Source of the DNA: Juglans regia
Taxonomy: Eukaryota; Streptophyta; Magnoliopsida; Fagales; Juglandaceae
Assembly (NCBI RefSeq): GCF_001411555.2
Contig: NC_049907.1
Span: 4,844,243-4,908,242 of the forward strand
Length of the DNA: 64,000 bases
Direction: 5' to 3'
In this document: positions 44,001-54,994 of the stretch, in pieces
Layout of the letters: each line of letters opens with the position of its first letter
Position numbering within the stretch: position 1 is the first letter of the stretch
The notes under the pieces: generated by a model
Seen by the model: the letters and a program-made list of their open reading frames with translations, nothing else
Database searches by the model: none
What the model was told of the DNA's origin: nothing
Position numbers and translations under genes: made by a program

Positions 44001-46711
44001 AGTAATCCATCAGCACCAGTAAGTTCTTCCTTGACTTTATAAGCAAATAGTCGAGGTAATCCATCAATGAATTTCTCCTTCCAGTAAGGCTTTTGACTAT
44101 CGTCACGAACCATTACTCGAGAAATAAAAACATCTTGATACCATCTATAATCAGACATCTGATGACATCTGAGATTATTCAACTGATCGCTCACACGACT
44201 AGTTATATTGGATGGTGTTCCAATAAAATGTTTTAAAATAGTGAAAATCAAGGTGTTGATGCTATCAGGATGTGCCATCCCAATAGCCTCATCCAGGATA
44301 GGTAATCCTTCCTTATTGCATTTTACTGCATGTTGGATGGATTCCCTAGCATCACTGGTTAGATACTTATCCCACCAGTTTCTTAAAACACCAGTAAAAC
44401 CTTGTGTTAAAATTATAACAATATCTGGTTGTCTAATGTTATTGTTGATATAAGCATTGGCAACCATTGACATTTTACTCATGGTATTGATGATTTCTTG
44501 TTCAGATAATCCATCAATATTCCATTCGTAAACCTTGTCAGCAGAGTAAGAAGATTGGTTTTGGAAAACTTTTTCTTCAAACTGTAAATCAGGAGGTGTG
44601 GGTCTGGAGTACCAATTCTTCGTCAGACTCATTGGCTTGGGTCCTTTTGAAGAGAATCTGGCAATTTCCAGGTTTTGAAAATTCTTTTCAATTAAATCAA
44701 TATCCTTGTCTTCAGAGGATTCTTCGCAAGAAGATTCTTCTGAGGTTTCTTCAAGAACAAAACCATTACCATTACTGTTAAGAGTACTGGTAGAAGGCCG
44801 TTCTTTCTTTAAATCAGCTAGCAATTGATCAATTCTGTCTAAATTTGTGGCCTGTAAATTTTTAAAATCAATTTTTGGCCTTTCTTCAGGAAGACTGATC
44901 AAAGGTTTTTCAATCTTTTTCTTTGGCTGATCTTTAGGGAAGACCAAAGGATGATCATTTTTAAAAACAGGAGGAGAAGTAAAAACAGGCTTCTCAACTT
45001 TTTCTTCAATCCGATCCAATTGTTCTCCGATCGTATGAAGAGCAAGATTCGCAAAATTATTTTGAGAAATAATCTTTTTTGCTTCTTTTAGAATCTTGTC
45101 TTTTTCTGGATCTTTTGAAACAATAGTATCAGACAATTTGAAAGGTGAAGCGATTACTTCCGATCCTTTAAAAGGAATAACAACAGTCTCCAAAGGAGGG
45201 TGACTGGATTGAATCACAGTTCTACCTTCTTCTTTGACAAATTCATTTTTAACAACATTCAATGTGTTTTTTGAAATATAAGTATTTTCTGCAAAATCTA
45301 GAAGAGAAATATGCTGTTGAAGCCTATTCATCTCTTCCTTCCATTTGCGTTTAACACGTTGTTTTTCTAAATCTGAAAATTTTGCAACATAGGCTTTACG
45401 CCTTTGTTTGTTTTCAGAGGAGGCAAAGTCTTTTAATAAAGCAGGTAAATCAACTTCAAAAGATTTGTTCAAAACATTTAAACTGTGATGAACAGGTGCA
45501 AAAATAGGTGCAACAGGGGCTTGCATATCTGAAGCAGTTGGAGACATAGAAGACGTATCTTCTTTGTCTGCTTCTTCATTTATGTTTTGGTTTTGTGAAG
45601 AACCAGTTTCTCCTTTTGCAGTATAAAAAGCAGAGGTAACTTGAGAGGAAGTAGAAATTCCTTTCATTTTTAAAGCAGGTTTAACAACAGGTTGGGCTGT
45701 TCTTACAGAATCTTCAAGAAATTGATGGAAATTAATATCCTTTCTTGGATTGTTCTGAACAGGGCCAACAAAACTAGATCTGGAACCAGTAAAAGAATTT
45801 CTTCTTCTACTACTGGAGGTTTCAGATTTATCAAAAGAAATTTTAACATCTCCATTTAGAAATTGCTGGATGATGTCAACATCAGCACCCGGAGCAATAT
45901 TTCTTGGAGGCAAGGGCATTTCTTGTTCCAAAATCCATTCATTAGGAAGAGAAATCTCATCCCAATAAATCCTTTTTGGAATTTTAATATCCACATCTGA
46001 AGAACTACTCTGGATCAGAAGAGTATGCTTTCCAGACGGTTTTGCAATGGCTTTTGGATCTAAATTCGTTTTCAAAAGACGATAATAAACCCTGAAAATC
46101 AAAGCAAGAGGTTTGCTTCCTTCAATCATATGATATCCAGAAGTTAAAATGTTTAAAATTAAGCATTTCAGAATATGTTTGTCAGTCAAAGCCAGCGTAA
46201 TATTCGGAAAACAGTCAAAATGGACTGATCCTTCTGAAAGAGAAGACTGGACCATTCCGAGAATGCTATCCTCAAAACCGAGGAATCTGCCATCTCTTAG
46301 ACAAAAAAGAACAGAGGCATTGATGCCTAACCTTGTTAAAGGTTTGGCAGCAATTTGCACAGAACCTATGTGAATATATTTAAATCCCTCATTTCTGTAT
46401 TTTTTAATATATTCCTCATTAAGGAGGTAGCATTTTTCTTGGGATTTAGATATACTATAGGTTTGTTCGACTGTTCGAACATTTAAAGTATTCAAAAAAG
46501 TATTTTTTAACCAAGTGGTTTTGTAAATATCAGTTGGTTTAATATCTGGGATCTTCCATGATCCTAGATCAGGAGATAACTCTTCTCCATAAGAGCAATC
46601 CTCTTCATTCACAATATCAGGAGGCAAAGTCGTCCTGGAACTAATTGAGGAATTACTCCTCCTCATCCTAACAGGTTTTGATCCTAATCTACAGGGAAGG
46701 TTGCATCTCAA
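40955..46711 (-). CDS. Caulimovirid polyprotein (MP, coat-like, protease, RT, RNase H)
   Basis: A single open frame of 1,918 codons without a stop. Approximate residues: cell-to-cell movement protein (30K type) 60-220; disordered Ser/Lys-rich linker 290-680; coat-like region 750-960; CCHC zinc knuckle 'CFKCGKTGHFADKC' about 1008-1021; coiled-coil-like segment about 1150-1190; aspartic protease 'MIDSGSDLNC' about 1268; reverse transcriptase about 1440-1690 with 'YIDDVLIFS' near 1611; RNase H about 1760-1870 ('TDASDIGYGG', 'KKEILAI'). Key catalytic residues that I can see are present. In the virus the protein would be cleaved and copy pregenomic RNA into DNA. The true start might be internal, since the N-terminal ~30 residues are unremarkable. 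The open frame implies a young insertion or little decay. Confidence 0.88.
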   Translation of the reverse strand: MRCNLPCRLGSKPVRMRRSNSSISSRTTLPPDIVNEEDCSYGEELSPDLGSWKIPDIKPTDIYKTTWLKNTFLNTLNVRTVEQTYSISKSQEKCYLLNEEYIKKYRNEGFKYIHIGSVQIAAKPLTRLGINASVLFCLRDGRFLGFEDSILGMVQSSLSEGSVHFDCFPNITLALTDKHILKCLILNILTSGYHMIEGSKPLALIFRVYYRLLKTNLDPKAIAKPSGKHTLLIQSSSSDVDIKIPKRIYWDEISLPNEWILEQEMPLPPRNIAPGADVDIIQQFLNGDVKISFDKSETSSSRRRNSFTGSRSSFVGPVQNNPRKDINFHQFLEDSVRTAQPVVKPALKMKGISTSSQVTSAFYTAKGETGSSQNQNINEEADKEDTSSMSPTASDMQAPVAPIFAPVHHSLNVLNKSFEVDLPALLKDFASSENKQRRKAYVAKFSDLEKQRVKRKWKEEMNRLQQHISLLDFAENTYISKNTLNVVKNEFVKEEGRTVIQSSHPPLETVVIPFKGSEVIASPFKLSDTIVSKDPEKDKILKEAKKIISQNNFANLALHTIGEQLDRIEEKVEKPVFTSPPVFKNDHPLVFPKDQPKKKIEKPLISLPEERPKIDFKNLQATNLDRIDQLLADLKKERPSTSTLNSNGNGFVLEETSEESSCEESSEDKDIDLIEKNFQNLEIARFSSKGPKPMSLTKNWYSRPTPPDLQFEEKVFQNQSSYSADKVYEWNIDGLSEQEIINTMSKMSMVANAYINNNIRQPDIVIILTQGFTGVLRNWWDKYLTSDARESIQHAVKCNKEGLPILDEAIGMAHPDSINTLIFTILKHFIGTPSNITSRVSDQLNNLRCHQMSDYRWYQDVFISRVMVRDDSQKPYWKEKFIDGLPRLFAYKVKEELTGADGLLNYEDYTYGDIFSVVKKLDISMCHDQRMLREQMRNSKKAKYEMGTFCEQFGLPSIAPSKRKHKITKPHGGFRRKPLDEFYKKTYKKPFSKSSPKKRNSKDSKETSSGKCFKCGKTGHFADKCPKRAKAFKKKLSQMDINPNDREELFRLLETDSSSSSEILEYSSSDSEYHSEATIPDSSDLKLGCNCNSTCCKTSSKTINVLTKDEEQENLLLTMISQITNPELKEDYLLKLKKVMLRKDPKPSNQRVNFQETLERFSKKKPKDISVFDLQFEINSVKKEILDLRSEINNLKSENEVLRQEFLLIKIDKQLDQDIPSDNEQTEAGSSQQDSPADNQICLIRHTIPPKWFSRVNIIVAHDFQFSVVAMIDSGSDLNCIQEGLIPSKYFEKSTERLFSANGSKMTINYELNNAHVCQDNICFRIPSVLVKNMSDKVILGIPFISSLYPFMTEKDGITTDPFGQKVKFHFASRFEIDSDKSKKSLFLAKQKHLNFLQQEIKYRKISEQLSNSILISKIDAFNKRLITDVCSDLPNAFWYRKKHIVSLPYIKGFNEANIPTKANSIQMNSKTLEYCQKEINDLRNKGIIRNSKSPWSCPAFYVQKNAELERGTPRLVINYKPLNKVLEWIRYPIPNKQDLIHRLSDAVVFSKFDLKSGFWQIQIAESDRYKTAFVTPFGHFEWNVMPFGLKNAPSEFQNIMNDIFNSFSTFTIVYIDDVLIFSKSIDEHWKHLQTFHDIIRFNGLVVSATKIKLFQTKIRFLGYDISEGKIRPIQRAIEFADKFPDVILDKKQLQRFLGSLNYVADFYKDMRKQCRPLFKRLLSNPPPWTEIHTNLVRKIKAHVKTLPCLGIPTSDSFKIVQTDASDIGYGGILKQCVSPGSSEQIVRFHSGTWNPAQEKYSTIKKEILAIVLCISKFQSDLLNQKFLVKIDCMSAKFVLEKDVKNIASKHIFARWQAILSVFYFDIEYIKGTQNSIPDFLTREFLQKPHHGQQRENPREREKGESTTTNAQYKPHQE

Positions 46712-46904
46712 AGAGGCTGCGAACTTTACCTTGACTGGTTACTTGTTAACCCAGTATGCCCTAGACGCCTACCCCGGCTAAAAATGGGACTTATAAGGGT
46801 CTTAAAGCAACTCAAACAAGACACTGAACCACCTAGTGCAGAAACTCCCGCACCCGGTAGAAGATGATCAAAACAAGATGGGAAAAAGAAGAATAATGTG
46901 CAAC

Positions 46905-46916
46905 AATTAGATACCA
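46905..46916 (-). other. Viral primer-binding site-like sequence
   Basis: Read on the minus strand TGGTATCTAATT; the first seven bases match the complement of the plant initiator Met tRNA 3' end (TGGTATCAGAGC), after which it diverges. Position about 200 nt before the polyprotein start fits. Confidence 0.55.
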
Positions 46917-47731
46917 GTTGGCGAAACAACAACAAGACCATTGAATCTAATGATGTCATGAAACGTTTGCAAATGTTTCCAATGCTCATCAATAGATTTG
47001 GAAAAAATAAGAACATCGTCGATGTAGACGATGGTGAAAGTAGAGAATGAATTGAAAATATCGTTCATGATGTTTTGGAATTCACTGGGAGCGTTTTTAA
47101 GGCCGAAAGGCATGACGTTCCACTCGAAATGACCAAAAGGGGTAACAAAAGCAGTCTTATACCTATCTGACTCGGCTATTTGGATTTGCCAAAAACCGGA
47201 CTTAAGGTCAAATTTAGAAAAGACTACAGCATCACTCAATCTATGAATTAAGTCTTGTTTATTGGGAATAGGATACCTAATCCATTCTAAGACTTTGTTC
47301 AAGGGTTTGTAATTGATAACTAGACGAGGGGTACCTCGTTCTAGTTCTGCATTTTTCTGGACATAAAAAGCAGGACAAGACCAGGGTGACTTGCTATTCC
47401 TGATAATGCCTTTATTACGAAGATCATTTATCTCCTTTTGACAATATTCCAGCGTTTTGCTATTCATTTGAATAGAATTAGCTTTTGTTGGAATATTGGC
47501 TTCATTAAACCCTTTAATGTATGGGAGAGAAACTATGTGTTTCTACCTATACCAAAAAGCATTGGGTAAATCAGAACAAACATCTGTTATTAAACGTTTG
47601 TTAAAAGCATCAATTTTGGAAATCAAAATGGAATTGGATAACTGTTCAGAAATCTTTCTGTACTTGATTTCCTGTTGGAGGAAATTCAAATGTTTTTGTT
47701 TTGCTAAAAACAGAGATTTCTTGCTTTTATC
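46917..47731 (-). pseudogene. Duplicated viral RT fragment
   Basis: 46938-47731 repeats 41781-42574 of the polyprotein at a constant offset of 5,157 bp. I noted only about three substitutions and no indels in the core. It covers protease-RT linker and RT up to the 'YIDDVLIFS' region. It is joined at its 3' side directly to the primer-site end of the full-length copy. On the right it stops at 'ttttatcc' against host A/T-rich DNA. It has an open frame but is only a fragment. Confidence 0.9.
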
Positions 47732-47938
47732 CTATATATTTTTTTTAATCATTATAAACATTTAAAAAAAATAAAAAATTCATTAAAAAACACTTTTTTT
47801 AATCACTAAATTAAAAAAAAAAAAAATCATTCGAAACACAAATTCAAACACATTTTCAGAACACAAATTCAAACACATTTTCGAGACAAAAAGTATTTCT
47901 CTTCGGGATATTACTCAACCCACCTACAAACCCATTTA
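47732..47938. other. Host flank right of virus
   Basis: AT-rich. A ~24-bp direct repeat (gaacacaaattcaaacac with 'attttc') lies at about 47834-47882. The segment 'ttcgggatattactcaaccca' resembles 25830-25850 of the copy 3 flank. Confidence 0.5.
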
Positions 47939-48500
47939 GAGCATCCTTATTGGGTTGGCCCATTGAGGAGGTTGGCTAAAATTTGCATAATTGATGTCAA
48001 AAGCATCCCATATTAAATTGAAAAAATTTAAAATAATTTAGACTTTTACTACAGTGGTTGGCCAAAAATAGAGAACCATAATTGATTCACCAAATATTAA
48101 AATACTAATTTCTCACTCCAAGTAAACATTAAAATATTAATTTCTCACTCCAAACAAAAATACTATTTGGTTTTTAATTAAAAAATTTAGATAACTTTTT
48201 AAATGAGTTTAATCAAATATTTTTTATTATTAACATTAAATGATTTTTGAAGATATGATTTTTTTAATATTAATTTAATTAAAATATAATTATTATTAAC
48301 ATTTAATTGGTAAAGATACAAAATGTGATAAAAATAAATTAAATAAAAAAATTATTAAATTAATAATATTTTATTATTATATAGATAGTGAATGGATAAT
48401 CTAATGTGGGGGTTGAATTTAAATAGAATAGATAAATGTAAAAAAGTGTGATATTGGTTAAATTTTGAAGATAAATTTGACCAAGCCAATGAGAATGCTC
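47939..48500. mobile_element. Tourist-type MITE
   Basis: 562 bp flanked by TTA on both sides (47936-47938 and 48501-48503). Ends GAGCATCCTTATTGGGTTGG and, inverted, GAGCATTCTCATTGGCTTGG. A 3-bp TTA duplication with GAGCAT ends is typical of PIF/Harbinger-mobilised Tourist elements. AT-rich, no coding. Absent from the matching place in the copy 3 flank. Confidence 0.88.
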
Positions 48501-48503
48501 TTA

Positions 48504-48967
48504 CAATGTTCCCTTATTTGCCTTTAAATTTTTTTCTTTTACTTGCAGGTTTGGCGCAGAAGTGGGACAAATGTGTCAGATGAAAAATAATGTTTAATAG
48601 TCATTCAATTGTTTTTATAAATTTTTATAAATATATCTAAATTTATAATATTTAAATATATTTTAAATATGTCTCATAAAACTCATTTAACCATTTTAAT
48701 TTATTAGTATTCATAAAAACTTAACTCAACTCAATATCAAAAAATCTGTCCCACACATTTATATCATCAATATTCTAAGCAAATTTTGCCAATTTAAACT
48801 ATCTAAAAACCCACTAAAAATTTAGAGAGAATTAGAAATCTTAATTCTAAAACGAGTTGTTTTATTATTAGATTGGTGTGTAGAATTTACCATACATCTT
48901 AAATGATAAGATTTGATTAATAAAATTTAAAATTTAAAATTTATTTTTTAAATAAAATTACATCAAG
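48504..48967. repeat. Continuation of duplicated NLR 5' flank
   Basis: 48508-48640 matches 25875-26030 ('cccttatttgcctt', 'aggtttggcgc', 'gaagtgggacaaa'), and 48737-48790 matches 28405-28455. No gene. Confidence 0.65.
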
Positions 48968-49321
48968 TAAACATTTTATATTTATGTATTTTTTTTTTTT
49001 AAAAAGAGAGAGTGATCACATGTTCAGGAGTGATGTCCACCCAAATTTATTCAAGGGTCCTTACTTATGGCTAAGGAATGCAATATACACAATTAATCCA
49101 AGTTGGGGACTTAGAAATAAACAAAAAGAATCAACCCAGCATTACACTTATTTCCCCAAACAGAACCAAAACCAACCAATAAAAGAATTACAAGAATCAT
49201 TATGAACAAACACGAATATAAGAAACACTTCCTAAGTTAAGTCTAACTAATCCTCTAATTGAAATCGGAATATCTTTATTACCGATCCATACCTTATTCA
49301 ATCCATTAGCACCCATTTTTG

Positions 49322-52300
49322 CTAAAACATTCGCAACGGCATTAGCTTCTCTAAAAATAGATTAATAGAAAACTGAATCGCCTCCAATCTTTGCATTATC
49401 TCATCCCAAAATTCCTCCAAAATACCATAAACCGCAATGATTTTTTTCAACCATTCCACCACCAGTTTTGAATCCATCTCTATTTCCACCTTTCTAAATC
49501 CCATCAAATTCACAGTTCAAAGGCCATGCAGGATATTTAGCACTTCTGCAACATTATTAGTCTTCTCACCAAGGAAATTCGCAAAACAACAAATTAGTTT
49601 ACCATTAGAGCTTCATATAATCCCACCTGCACCAGCATGACCCGAGTTCCCCATCGAACAACCATCTATATTTAATTTCACAAAGTCAGCTGCCAGTCTC
49701 CTCCATTTCACCATTTGTACTCTATTAGAAGGAGATGTAAAAGGAATTTGCAAATTCCTCATCACAGTTTCATCCCAATCACTTATTCTTTTGGATTCCT
49801 TACTTTTCAAAGCCACCCAAACCAACCAAAATTTAATAGAAGCACATACTGAATGAAGAGAAATTCTTTTGTCATCCATTCTCTCTTGACATCTTCTCCA
49901 CCACAATCTCCATGAAATGATAGTAGGCAAAATACCCACCAGTTGACCCCCCTTACTGACTAACTTAGCCCTTCTATGGAAAAGCTCCACTCTCTCCCTT
50001 CACGACCTTCCATGCACAGACAGAAGCCCTACCACTGAGACAAACCTTGCCCAAACCTGTTCAGCCAGCTCTCCTTTAGCTAATATATGATCAATATTTT
50101 CTTCCTGTGCACTTAAGCAGCAGTTGCATTTTGAAACCATAGGAATATTCAACCTGCGAACTCCTCATCAACAGGTAAACAGTTGTGCCAAGCTCTCCAC
50201 ATTGTAATTGATATTTTATTTGGTAAAGCCGGATGCCAAATCCACTTTGCCCATGCAAACACTGGAACTCGAGTATGTATGACCCCAGCGCACTACTAGT
50301 TGTAAATTTGCCATTACTATTTGGCAGCCAAATGAGGGTATCAACACCCTGTTTTACTCTGCCCAGCCTTTCAATCATCTCAACTGCTTGCTCATTGCCC
50401 AGCAATCTGGAAAATAGCTCCATATTCCAACCTCTTTCATCCTTACATGCCTCTAACTTCAACTCTGGCAGTTCAAAAATAGCTAGTGTAGAAGATAGCT
50501 GGCCCAAACATGAACAGCTATCCTTCCAAAATGAGATTTTGCCTTCTCTTACCTTCCATTTTGACTTTTCAATTACCAAAGGATTACATCTCACCATCAT
50601 TCTCCAAAAATTTTTTCCTTTATTCGCCTCAAGCTCTGTTATATGCCTCCTTACTACATATTTTTTTGAGAAAAAATTTTCCCAAAGAGAATATTGGGAC
50701 AACAAATTCCAAGCCAATTTCATGTGAAGTGACTGTTGAGCTTCATTTAGATCCTGGATGCCCAAGCCTCCTTCAGATATTGGTTTACACATCTCCCTCC
50801 ATGCATACCACTTCCTCTTCGGCTTGCCATTATTGCTCCTCCAGAAAAAGGTACTCATTAGGGATTGTAGTTTAATAATGATTTGTTCCAAAGTGTTCAA
50901 CACTGAAAGCAAGTGAATCAGCATACTTTGGACTACATGTTTAATAAGCAACAACCTAGCCCCCTTGATAATATTTTTTGACTCCCAAACTTCTAGCCTT
51001 ACCCGGACCTTTTGAATAATAGCATCAAAAATACCTCACCAATTATCTCCCTAAAAAAATAGGAGCTCCTAGGTAGATGAAAGGAAAAATTCCTTCCGAG
51101 AATCCCATGATTCTAAGTAGACTTCTTTTTCGAGTTGCTGAAATATGTTTTGAGAAACAAATGGTGGACTTACTCTTACTTACAGCCTGACCCAACCACC
51201 CTTCACATATTTTTAACACATTCGAGATTGCCCTTAACGATGCCTTTCCTTTCCACCATTAGAAAACAAGACAATATCATCCGCGTAGAGGAGATGTGAA
51301 ATAATCGAAGTACCTATTGGGTGAGAGAACGGAACAATCTTGCCTAATTCAACCTGCTTCTTTAGCAACCTTGTCAGGACCTCTTCCATCACAATGAATA
51401 GTTAAGGTGAAATTGGATCACCTTAGTGCAAGCCTCTTCCTCCTTTAAAAAATCCATTAGGGATTCCATTAAGAACAATAGAAAACCAAGATGGCGATAT
51501 GCATTGCCGTATAATCAGACAAAAAAAAATTAGAAAACCCAAAGGCCTTCAACACATTCAGCAAGAAATCCCAAGACACACTATCATAGGCTTTCGCCAT
51601 ATCAATTTTCAACACTATATTCCCTCTGTGACATGGCTTACGGATACCATGAATTAACTCTTGGGTCAAGCTAATATTTTCAAAGATGCTTCGGCCAAGA
51701 ATAAATGTACCTTGCTCAGGAAATATAATATTTTGGAGAATAGGCGAAAGACGATTCACCAAAAAGTTTTTAGCAAATCTTATAGAATACGGAGCATAAA
51801 CTTATCGGCCTGAATTTCTCAAAGCTTGATGGATTGCTTACTTTAGGAATAAGCACAAAAAATGTAGCAGTATAAAACCGTGGTAAAGGAACCCCTCTAA
51901 AAAACTCCATAACTACCTCAATAACATCCAGACCCACAATAGACCAACATGATTTATAGAATCATGCACCAAACCCACTAGGGCTAGGGCTCATGCACCA
52001 AACCCACTAGGGCTAGGGCTGCTATCCACCGAAATGGACTCAAGAGCTTCAAAACTTTCCTGGGCTGAAGGGATGTTACACAATCCCTCATTTTCAAGAT
52101 TTGAAACAATAGGTTGCACCAACCCAGAAAAATCAAGCAGTGCACGGCTACTTCTATTCTCAGAAAGAAAAGACTGAAAATATTGCACTGCTCCATCATG
52201 TATATCCTCGAGTGATAAAAGAACCAAGCCATCTTGTAAAACCATTGTTCGTATCTCTTGATTTTACCTTCTAGAAACAGCACGGAAAAACTCTGAAGAG

Positions 52301-53372
52301 ACCTCCCCTTTAGTTATCCATTTTTGCTTAGCCATACTAGCCAAACGTATTTGCTTTCTTTCATTTCACATTGATAGCTCTATCATAGATGCAATAAGGT
52401 CATCCTCTATTTCCACCGATAGTTAATAACTATCCTGCAATGACATCTCTAATCCTTCAATATGAACCTCAAGATCCGCAATATGACGATCAGTTCTGCC
52501 AAACGTTCGCTTGTTCCAATCTCTCAATACAACTTTCATTCTCTTAAGTTTAATCATAAGCTTCAACAAACCACCAACCTCCTACACCAGATCCATTTGC
52601 CAGGATTTCACGACACAATCAAAGAACAACTCATGTGAGACCCACATTTGTTGAAATTTAAATAATGGAAAGCAATAACGAACATTATCCCTTGCCAACT
52701 TAATAACCATGGGAGAATGATCATAAGATGATCTAGCTAAGACACACTTGCCTTAGAAAACGCATTCAAGAAATTTATATTCATCAAGACCTGATCCAAC
52801 CTTACCCATTGTCTAGACCTACCATAGTGTCCATTACACCAAGATAGCAAATTCCCAAAGAATGGCATTTCCAGCAAACCATTAGCGTCTACCCACTCAT
52901 TAAACTCTTCCATAGCCAAAGCTAATCTTAGATGACCCCCCCTTCTTTCTTGATCCAAACGTATAATATTAAAATCCCCAACCACAATCCAAGGCAGCTA
53001 GGAGTACCTTGAATTAGCTAGAGAATCCCACAGTTTACGTCTTTCCAGATAAGAACATTTCGCATACACAAATGACAGTAAAAATTCTTGCAGATTATAA
53101 TTAATCGTTGCGGTAATAAATTGATCCTCCATACACAAAATCGAGATATCCACAAGCTGGTTCCAAAAAATCCATAGCTTACCACCCATAACAAAATTTG
53201 AGAAACAACACTCGAATCCTAGTTTTTCCTTCCATAAAATCAAGCAGGACTCCTGCAGCATAGGTTCAGCAATTGCAACAACATTAGGCTTGAATTCCTT
53301 TATTAACAACTTTATTCTCCTTGTTGAGGTCCCTAAACCTCTAGTATTCCAATATATAATGGACATAATCAA
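49322..53372 (-). pseudogene. LINE ORF2 (endonuclease, reverse transcriptase, RNase H), broken
   Basis: An APE-type endonuclease is at 53372-52737 ('IIYWNTRGLGTSTRR', 'MVGDFNIIRLDQERRGG', 'RLDQVL'). RT covers about 52280-51100 ('FILGRSIFENISLTQELIHG', 'LKIDMAKAYDSVSWDFL', 'YADDIV' near 51295). A zinc-finger zf-RVT region is at 50954-50091 and a plant-type RNase H at about 49990-49322 ('LNIDGCSMGNSGHAGAGGII', 'VEIEMDSKLVVEWL'). A stop falls within the RT 'GDPISP*LF' motif near 51406, and a 29-bp tandem duplication lies at 51963-52020. Not functional. Confidence 0.88.
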
Positions 53373-53399
53373 AAATTCAGTTTAGAGGGCTTACGAACC

Positions 53400-54859
53400 A
53401 CCCTCTTAGAACTTCTCTCCTTCATTGCTTTTCACTTGACTCTAGTTTCTTCCAAAACCTCATAATTAGAAGCCACCATTTTGTTTTTGGCCAAATGCTC
53501 CACTTCACGATCCATTTAATTTTCCAAGCAAGTTTCTACCTCCACCAACTGTTCAGCCTCTCCAGCCGGAAAAGAAAATCCACCTGCTTGACCATCAACA
53601 CACTCATTCTAGATTGCCCTAATAACACCTGGACTATGAAACATGAACATACTTCCCTCAAATTTTTGGGGGGTGATCTCACCGTTTTCCAAAAAACTCA
53701 CATCAGCTGGGGCCTCCACCATTACAGTTTCCATACCCTGCTTTCCCATCTGAACCTTTGTTTCCTGTCTCAAAACAGAAGACACTGCCTCCAATTCATT
53801 CCCACACGGCTCTGTGGCAACAAATTCAACATTGTCATTCGGGCCATGTTTCTTCGGAGGTACTGTGTCCACAGGTTCTATGACAATAGGCAGAGTCTGC
53901 GCCTCAATAACATTACCTTCTGGACCATGATCATTCACTGTGTGCAATTTACAAACAGCATCCTGAAGGCCCAAATTCCCCTGTTTACTATATTCTCTTA
54001 ATTGAAAAACAGATGGCTTCTGTTTATTTTGCTTCTGTACCCAAGTTCCAACAATTCCCCCATCTATCTTCCCCTACTTAACACCTTCTTTCCTCTGCTT
54101 CAACTTCCATTTACACGTTAATTCATTATGGCCCTGCACTATACAATGCAGACAATAAGCAGGGAACGTCTCAAACTCCACTTCCTGATAAAAACTGAGA
54201 GGATGATGACGAGTACCAATCCATATTGCCTTAATCGGATCCTTTGATACATCCATCTCCACACACACATTGGCACCGTCCGTCCTAGTCGCATATCTGG
54301 TAGAATTATTTCTCTTAAGAAACCTTCCAATCGTCGACGTAATATTTCTCAGAAGATCTTCATGATAAAAATTTGGCGGCAAACCTGGCAAGTTTAACCA
54401 CACAGGTATTGTAATTGGTTCATGATCCTCATGAAAATCAATAAACCAGTGAAAAGGCCTATAGGGGACGCCATCAATTTCATAACTTACCCTAGCAAAT
54501 GCCTTCACAAAATCATCCTCATTTGTCATGCGCACAAAGATATTTCTCAGTTTCTGCATAGAAGAAACAATCGGTTGCTTACTCAGGCCTCATCTAGCAC
54601 GAATAAATGACCGGATTGCATCCAATGAAGGCCTTTGTCGAAGAAATTTCAACACCAATGAGAACTGAAACGGCAAAGCAGATCTCTCAAGGTCTTCCTT
54701 TCAAAAAACAATACAGACTTCTCCCTCCACCATCTGGAGCGCCCGAAGAGGAACCTTCACCTCTGGAAGAGGTTGTGGAGGATCAAGACCCATATCTGCA
54801 AAGGATTGCTAGTGAGGACCCGACGCTGACGCAGCCCTAAGGCCAACGATGTTGGCCAT
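53400..54859 (-). pseudogene. LINE ORF1 (DUF4283 / CCHC protein), broken
   Basis: Starts at ATG 54859 ('MANIVGLRAASASGPH') and soon meets a stop near 54811; another lies near 54704. The well-preserved part at 54559-54074 has the DUF4283 fold sequence 'FVRMTNEDDFVKAFARVSYE' and a CCHC-type knuckle ('CLHCIVQGHNELTC'). This protein would coat LINE RNA. The C-terminal portion (53974-53609) is acidic and low in recognisable motifs. Confidence 0.8.
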
Positions 54860-54994
54860 GAAACCCTAGTTTGAATAAAAAGCTCTAGCGGCGACGCTAG
54901 GGCTTTTATTCATTTACATCTACTTAGTGAGAGAGATTGTAATATAAAAATGAGATCACACATACATACCTTCCACTAAACATTTTATATTTAT

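Larger units (their letters stand above)
39095..46916 (-). mobile_element. Endogenous caulimovirid (pararetrovirus), near complete
   Basis: Integrated plant DNA virus of family Caulimoviridae. It runs from a tRNA-Met-type primer-binding sequence (TGGTATC, 46916 leftward) to a second TGGTAT at 39100-39095, about 7.8 kb, which fits one genome length opened at the primer site. Order on the minus strand: short leader, polyprotein (movement protein, coat-like region with zinc knuckle, protease, RT, RNase H), ORF2, small ORF3, then a 35S-like promoter and leader. A large polyprotein followed by a ~40-kDa unknown protein fits florendovirus/petuvirus-like viruses; the genus is inferred only. No integrase or LTRs, so insertion was probably passive. 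The A/T-rich flanks share 'tatatattttttttaa' at both sides. Confidence 0.85.
48968..54994 (-). mobile_element. L1-type LINE with 18-bp target duplication
   Basis: The body is 48986-54976, flanked by a perfect 18-bp direct repeat TAAACATTTTATATTTAT at 48968-48985 and 54977-54994. On the minus strand the 3' end carries 12 A (49000-48989). The 5' end precedes ORF1 by about 115 nt, so the insert looks full length at ~6.0 kb. It contains ORF1 (nucleic-acid binding) and ORF2 (endonuclease, RT, RNase H), both broken. The intact target duplication against the many stops suggests that only coding decay, not rearrangement, followed insertion. Confidence 0.93.

Noticed and set aside
40955..46711. Ty3/gypsy retrotransposon as the source of the long polyprotein
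   Set aside because: A movement-protein domain, no integrase, no LTRs and a 35S-like promoter fit a caulimovirid instead.
53495..54001. 168-codon plus-strand open frame
   Set aside because: It is antisense to LINE ORF1 and shows no protein family features.
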